Below are positions 61,248 through 64,000 of a stretch of 64,000 bases of DNA, in pieces (the stretch's first letter is position 1; each line of letters begins with the position of its first letter). Origin of the DNA: Lachnospiraceae bacterium (GTDB lineage: Bacteria; Bacillota; Clostridia; Lachnospirales; Lachnospiraceae); contig JALCRM010000001.1 in assembly GCA_022652545.1 (NCBI GenBank), positions 186,001 through 250,000 of the forward strand, read 5' to 3'. Below the pieces are notes generated by a model. It was given only the letters and a program-made list of their open reading frames with translations, made no database searches and was not told the origin of the DNA. Made by a program: the position numbers and the translations under genes.

Positions 61248-62279
61248 ATGTCTTTTAAATATATCCAGGAGCTGCCTTCTCCGGCGGAGATCCAGTCCGA
61301 GATCCCCATGCCGGAGGAACTGAAAAAACTGAAGGCTGCCAGAGACAGGTCGATCAGCGCCGTGCTGACGGGAAAGAGCGAGAAGTTCCTGCTGATCATC
61401 GGCCCGTGTTCCGCGGACAACGAAGAGGCAGTGTGCGAATACGTTTCCAGGCTGGCAAAGGTCAATGAAAACGTGAAGGACAGGCTGATTCTGATACCGC
61501 GCGTCTATACGAACAAGCCCCGCACTACCGGCGAAGGCTACAAGGGCATCGCCTCCCAGCCGGACCCGGAGGGCAAAACAGATCCCAGGGCCGGCCTCAT
61601 CGCCATGCGTCGCATGCATATCCACGCGATCGCCGTTTCCGGTCTGACGCCTGCGGATGAAATGCTCTATCCGGACAACTGGGGCTATGTAGAGGACATC
61701 CTGTCCTATGTCGCGATCGGGGCGCGTTCCGTCGAAGACCAGCAGCACCGGCTGACCGTGAGCGGCTTCGATGTGGCGGCGGGCATGAAAAATCCCACGA
61801 GCGGAGACCTTTCGGTCATGCTGAACTCTGTCTACGCGGCGCAGCATCCGCACGGCTTCGTGCACCGGGGGTGGGCAGTCGAGACGACGGGCAACCCGCT
61901 GGCGCACACGGTCCTGCGAGGGTCGGTCAACGCATACGGGCGGAGTTTTCCGAATTACCACTACGAGGACCTGTTCCATCTTTACGAGCTCTATGAGGAA
62001 CGGAACCTGGTGAACCCGGCCTGTGTCGTCGACACCAACCACAACAACTCCGGGAAACAGTTCAGGCAGCAGATCCGCATTGCCAACGAGGTCCTCCGCA
62101 GCCGGCAGCAGAGCCCGGAAATACACAGCCTTGTAAAAGGCCTTATGATCGAAAGCTACCTGGCCGAGGGCTGCCAGAAGATCGGGGAAGGGCATACATA
62201 CGGGAAGTCCATCACGGATCCATGCCTGGGATGGGAAGATACGGAACGGCTGATCTATGATATTGCGGAACACTGCTGA
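61248..62279 (+). CDS. 3-deoxy-7-phosphoheptulonate (DAHP) synthase, class I
   Basis: The protein has 343 residues. IIGPCSADNEEAVCEY, PRVYTNKPRTTGEGYKG, SVEDQQHRLTVSGFDVAAGMKNPTSGD and VDTNHNNSGK follow the AroF/G/H pattern; GPCS, KPRT and DxNH provide the phosphoenolpyruvate and metal ligands. The enzyme condenses phosphoenolpyruvate with erythrose 4-phosphate in the first step of aromatic amino acid synthesis. The start ATG 61248 follows AGGGAGAA by a few bases. The feedback specificity (Phe, Tyr or Trp) cannot be read from sequence. Confidence 0.95.
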   Translation: MSFKYIQELPSPAEIQSEIPMPEELKKLKAARDRSISAVLTGKSEKFLLIIGPCSADNEEAVCEYVSRLAKVNENVKDRLILIPRVYTNKPRTTGEGYKGIASQPDPEGKTDPRAGLIAMRRMHIHAIAVSGLTPADEMLYPDNWGYVEDILSYVAIGARSVEDQQHRLTVSGFDVAAGMKNPTSGDLSVMLNSVYAAQHPHGFVHRGWAVETTGNPLAHTVLRGSVNAYGRSFPNYHYEDLFHLYELYEERNLVNPACVVDTNHNNSGKQFRQQIRIANEVLRSRQQSPEIHSLVKGLMIESYLAEGCQKIGEGHTYGKSITDPCLGWEDTERLIYDIAEHC

Positions 62280-62315
62280 CAGGGAAAATATCAGATATCG
62301 GGAGGGGACTCTGCT

Positions 62316-63761
62316 ATGAAGAAGATTCTATTTGCCGCATCGGAAAGCGTACCTTTTATCAAAACAGGAGGCCTGGCGGATGTAGTGGGCTCCCTGCCCA
62401 AGGAACTGGATCCTGCGTTCTATGATGTGCGCGTCATCCTGCCCAAGTATTCCTGCATGAAGCAGGCCGTCAAGGACAGAATGCAGTTTGTTACCAGCTT
62501 CTATATGGATTTCAACTGGAAGAATGAATACGTAGGTCTGCTGACGGCGAAGGAAGGGAACGTCACCTTCTACTTTATCGACAATGAGTACTATTTCAGC
62601 GGGGACAAGGTCTATACGGACAGCCCGGTGTGGGAGATCGAGCGGTACGCGTATTTTTCAAAGGCGGTCCTTTCCGCGCTGCCTGTGCTGGATTTCCGCC
62701 CGGATCTGATCCACTGCCACGACTGGCAGACAGGACTCATCCCGGTCTACCTGAAGGAAAGATTCGCTTCCAATCCGTTTTTTGGCGGTATCAAAACAGT
62801 CATGACGATCCATAACCTGAAATTCCAGGGCGTGTGGGATGTCAAAACAGTAGCGGGCATCACGGGACTGTCAGCCTCCTATTTCACCCCGGACAAACTG
62901 GAATTCCACCGCGACGCGGATCTCCTGAAGGGAGGTCTTGTCTATGCGGACGCGATCACCACTGTGAGCCCGACCTATGCCGAAGAGATCAAGACACCGT
63001 TCTACGGCGAAGGCCTGGACGGTCTGATGAATGCACGTGCAAACAGCCTGCGGGGCATCCTGAACGGGATCGACTACGATACATTCAATCCGTCGGGCGA
63101 CAGATATATCACACACCCGTACGATGCCATCAGTTTCCGCAAGGAAAAAGTAAAGAACAAGCGGGATCTGCAGCAGCAGCTGGGCCTGGAGGAGGACGAC
63201 AAGGTCATGATGATCGGCATGGTCTCGCGTCTTACCGACCAGAAGGGCTTCGACCTGATCTCCTATGTTATGGATGAACTTTGCCAGGACGCCGTTCAGA
63301 TCGTCGTGCTCGGCACCGGCGAAGAACGGTATGAGAACATGTTCCGGCACTTTGACTGGAAGTACAACAGCAGAGTGAGCGCCAACATCTGTTATTCCGA
63401 AGAACTGTCCCACCGCATCTATGCTTCTTCGGATGTTTTCCTGATGCCGTCCCTGTTCGAGCCCTGCGGGCTCAGCCAGCTGATGGCGCTGCGTTACGGC
63501 ACGATCCCGGTAGTGCGGGAGACGGGCGGGCTCAAGGATACGGTCGAACCCTACAACGAATTCCAGGGCACCGGCACCGGCTTCAGTTTTACCAACTACA
63601 ACGCGCATGAGATGCTGCGTACGATACGCTATGCGGAACGTGTTTTCTACGACCGCAAGCGGGAGTGGAACAAGATGATCGACCGTGCCATGGCGGCGGA
63701 TTTTTCGTGGAAGAGATCTGCTGAAAAGTATCAGGAGATGTATGACTGGCTCATCGGCTGA
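62316..63761 (+). CDS. glgA: glycogen synthase, ADP-glucose-dependent
   Basis: The protein has 481 residues, with GGGAGGGGA upstream. KTGGLADVVGSLP near residue 16 is the ADP-glucose binding motif. IHCHDWQTGLIPVYLK, FTIHNLKFQG-like MTIHNLKFQGVW, and MVSRLTDQKGFDLISYVM precede the donor motif LMPSLFEPCGLSQLMALRYGTIPVVRETGGLKDTV. The enzyme adds alpha-1,4-glucosyl units from ADP-glucose. The other glycogen genes are not in the window. It overlaps the next gene by 20 bases. Confidence 0.96.
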   Translation: MKKILFAASESVPFIKTGGLADVVGSLPKELDPAFYDVRVILPKYSCMKQAVKDRMQFVTSFYMDFNWKNEYVGLLTAKEGNVTFYFIDNEYYFSGDKVYTDSPVWEIERYAYFSKAVLSALPVLDFRPDLIHCHDWQTGLIPVYLKERFASNPFFGGIKTVMTIHNLKFQGVWDVKTVAGITGLSASYFTPDKLEFHRDADLLKGGLVYADAITTVSPTYAEEIKTPFYGEGLDGLMNARANSLRGILNGIDYDTFNPSGDRYITHPYDAISFRKEKVKNKRDLQQQLGLEEDDKVMMIGMVSRLTDQKGFDLISYVMDELCQDAVQIVVLGTGEERYENMFRHFDWKYNSRVSANICYSEELSHRIYASSDVFLMPSLFEPCGLSQLMALRYGTIPVVRETGGLKDTVEPYNEFQGTGTGFSFTNYNAHEMLRTIRYAERVFYDRKREWNKMIDRAMAADFSWKRSAEKYQEMYDWLIG

Positions 63762-64000
63762 GCAAGACGCTTCGGGCAAAAACCATATTATCGTCCAGGC
63801 CGGTATACTGGCAGCGGCGAGTATCATAGTGCGTATCATAGGTCTGCTGTACCAGGCGCCGCTGACAGCCATTATCGGTGACGAAGGCAACGGCTACTAT
63901 AGCTATGCCTATAACATCTATACGATCGTGCTGCTGATCTCTTCCTACAGCATTCCCTCGGCGATCTCCAAGATCATGTCGCGGAAACTGGCGCTGGGAG
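63742..64000 (+). CDS. polysaccharide/lipid II-type flippase, SpoVB-like (5' part only)
   Basis: Eighty-six codons are visible before the window ends. The start is ATG 63742, overlapping the glgA stop, with AGGAG upstream. MTGSSAEQDASGKNHIIVQAGILAAASIIVRIIGLLYQAPLTAIIGDEGNGYYSYAYNIYTIVLLISSYSIPSAISKIMSRKLAL is the standard start of the MOP-superfamily oligosaccharide flippases related to SpoVB and MurJ. SpoVB-like proteins move peptidoglycan precursors, sometimes in sporulation. The exact role is open because most of the protein is missing. Confidence 0.85.
   Translation, partial: MTGSSAEQDASGKNHIIVQAGILAAASIIVRIIGLLYQAPLTAIIGDEGNGYYSYAYNIYTIVLLISSYSIPSAISKIMSRKLALG

Noticed and set aside
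59490-62273. 927-residue minus-strand ORF
   Set aside because: It is antisense to the aminotransferase, NUDIX and DAHP synthase genes, all with complete motifs. No protein family is visible in it.
1-64000. CRISPR arrays, tRNA/rRNA genes, transposons, prophage
   Set aside because: No regularly spaced repeats, tRNA-like cloverleaf, transposase or integrase motifs, or phage structural genes were noticed on either strand.

Overview
The window looks like part of the chromosome of a GC-rich anaerobic Gram-positive bacterium, most likely a gut-type Lachnospiraceae-like Clostridia. The evidence is AGGAGG-type ribosome binding sites, a Gram-positive LexA box in front of recA, RNase Y, a double-domain acyl-CoA dehydratase activase and the start of a SpoVB-like flippase. 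The species assignment is inference. Nearly all genes run on the + strand. The exceptions are the activase at the left edge and one glycosyltransferase near 40 kb.

Left part (1-11.4 kb): a 2-hydroxyacyl-CoA dehydratase-type activase runs off the left edge on the minus strand. Divergent from it is a probable inactive rhomboid with a C-terminal zinc-binding region. A three-gene set follows: a GT32 glycosyltransferase fused to a pyruvyltransferase-like domain, a polysaccharide pyruvyl transferase, and an FrhB-type iron-sulfur protein. Next come a sigma-factor-like protein lacking region 4 and an unknown 145-residue protein, both behind the same hairpin leader. The DNA-repair pair recA (good promoter plus LexA operator) and recX closes the region.

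Central part (11.4-50.5 kb): a surface-glycan locus of 31 genes lies between recX and rny. It has a Wzx-like flippase, two paralogous ABC exporters resembling lipid-linked oligosaccharide flippases, and nucleotide-sugar genes (epimerase, UDP-glucose dehydrogenase, mannose-1-phosphate guanylyltransferase, DegT aminotransferase). It also has about fifteen GT2/GT4/GT11/GT10/FucT-like transferases, a Wzy-like polymerase, a DUF2304 protein, and six large polytopic proteins of GT-C type. Several GT2 enzymes look like polyprenyl-phosphate-sugar synthases. A coherent reading is that they charge lipid-phosphate sugars on the cytoplasmic side, which the GT-C proteins use outside. No priming phosphoglycosyltransferase, chain-length regulator or GDP-fucose synthesis gene is visible in the window.

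Right part (50.5-64 kb): rny has its own promoter and a strong terminator. A second, five-gene glycan set follows (Gtr-like membrane transferase, GtrB-like GT2, GT4, MBOAT acyltransferase, SGNH partner). After it come housekeeping genes: an aspartate-type aminotransferase with a palindromic leader, a NUDIX hydrolase, DAHP synthase, glycogen synthase, and the beginning of a SpoVB/MurJ-type flippase.

No tRNA, rRNA, CRISPR array, transposase or phage gene was recognised. No stretch above 300 bases lacks a gene.
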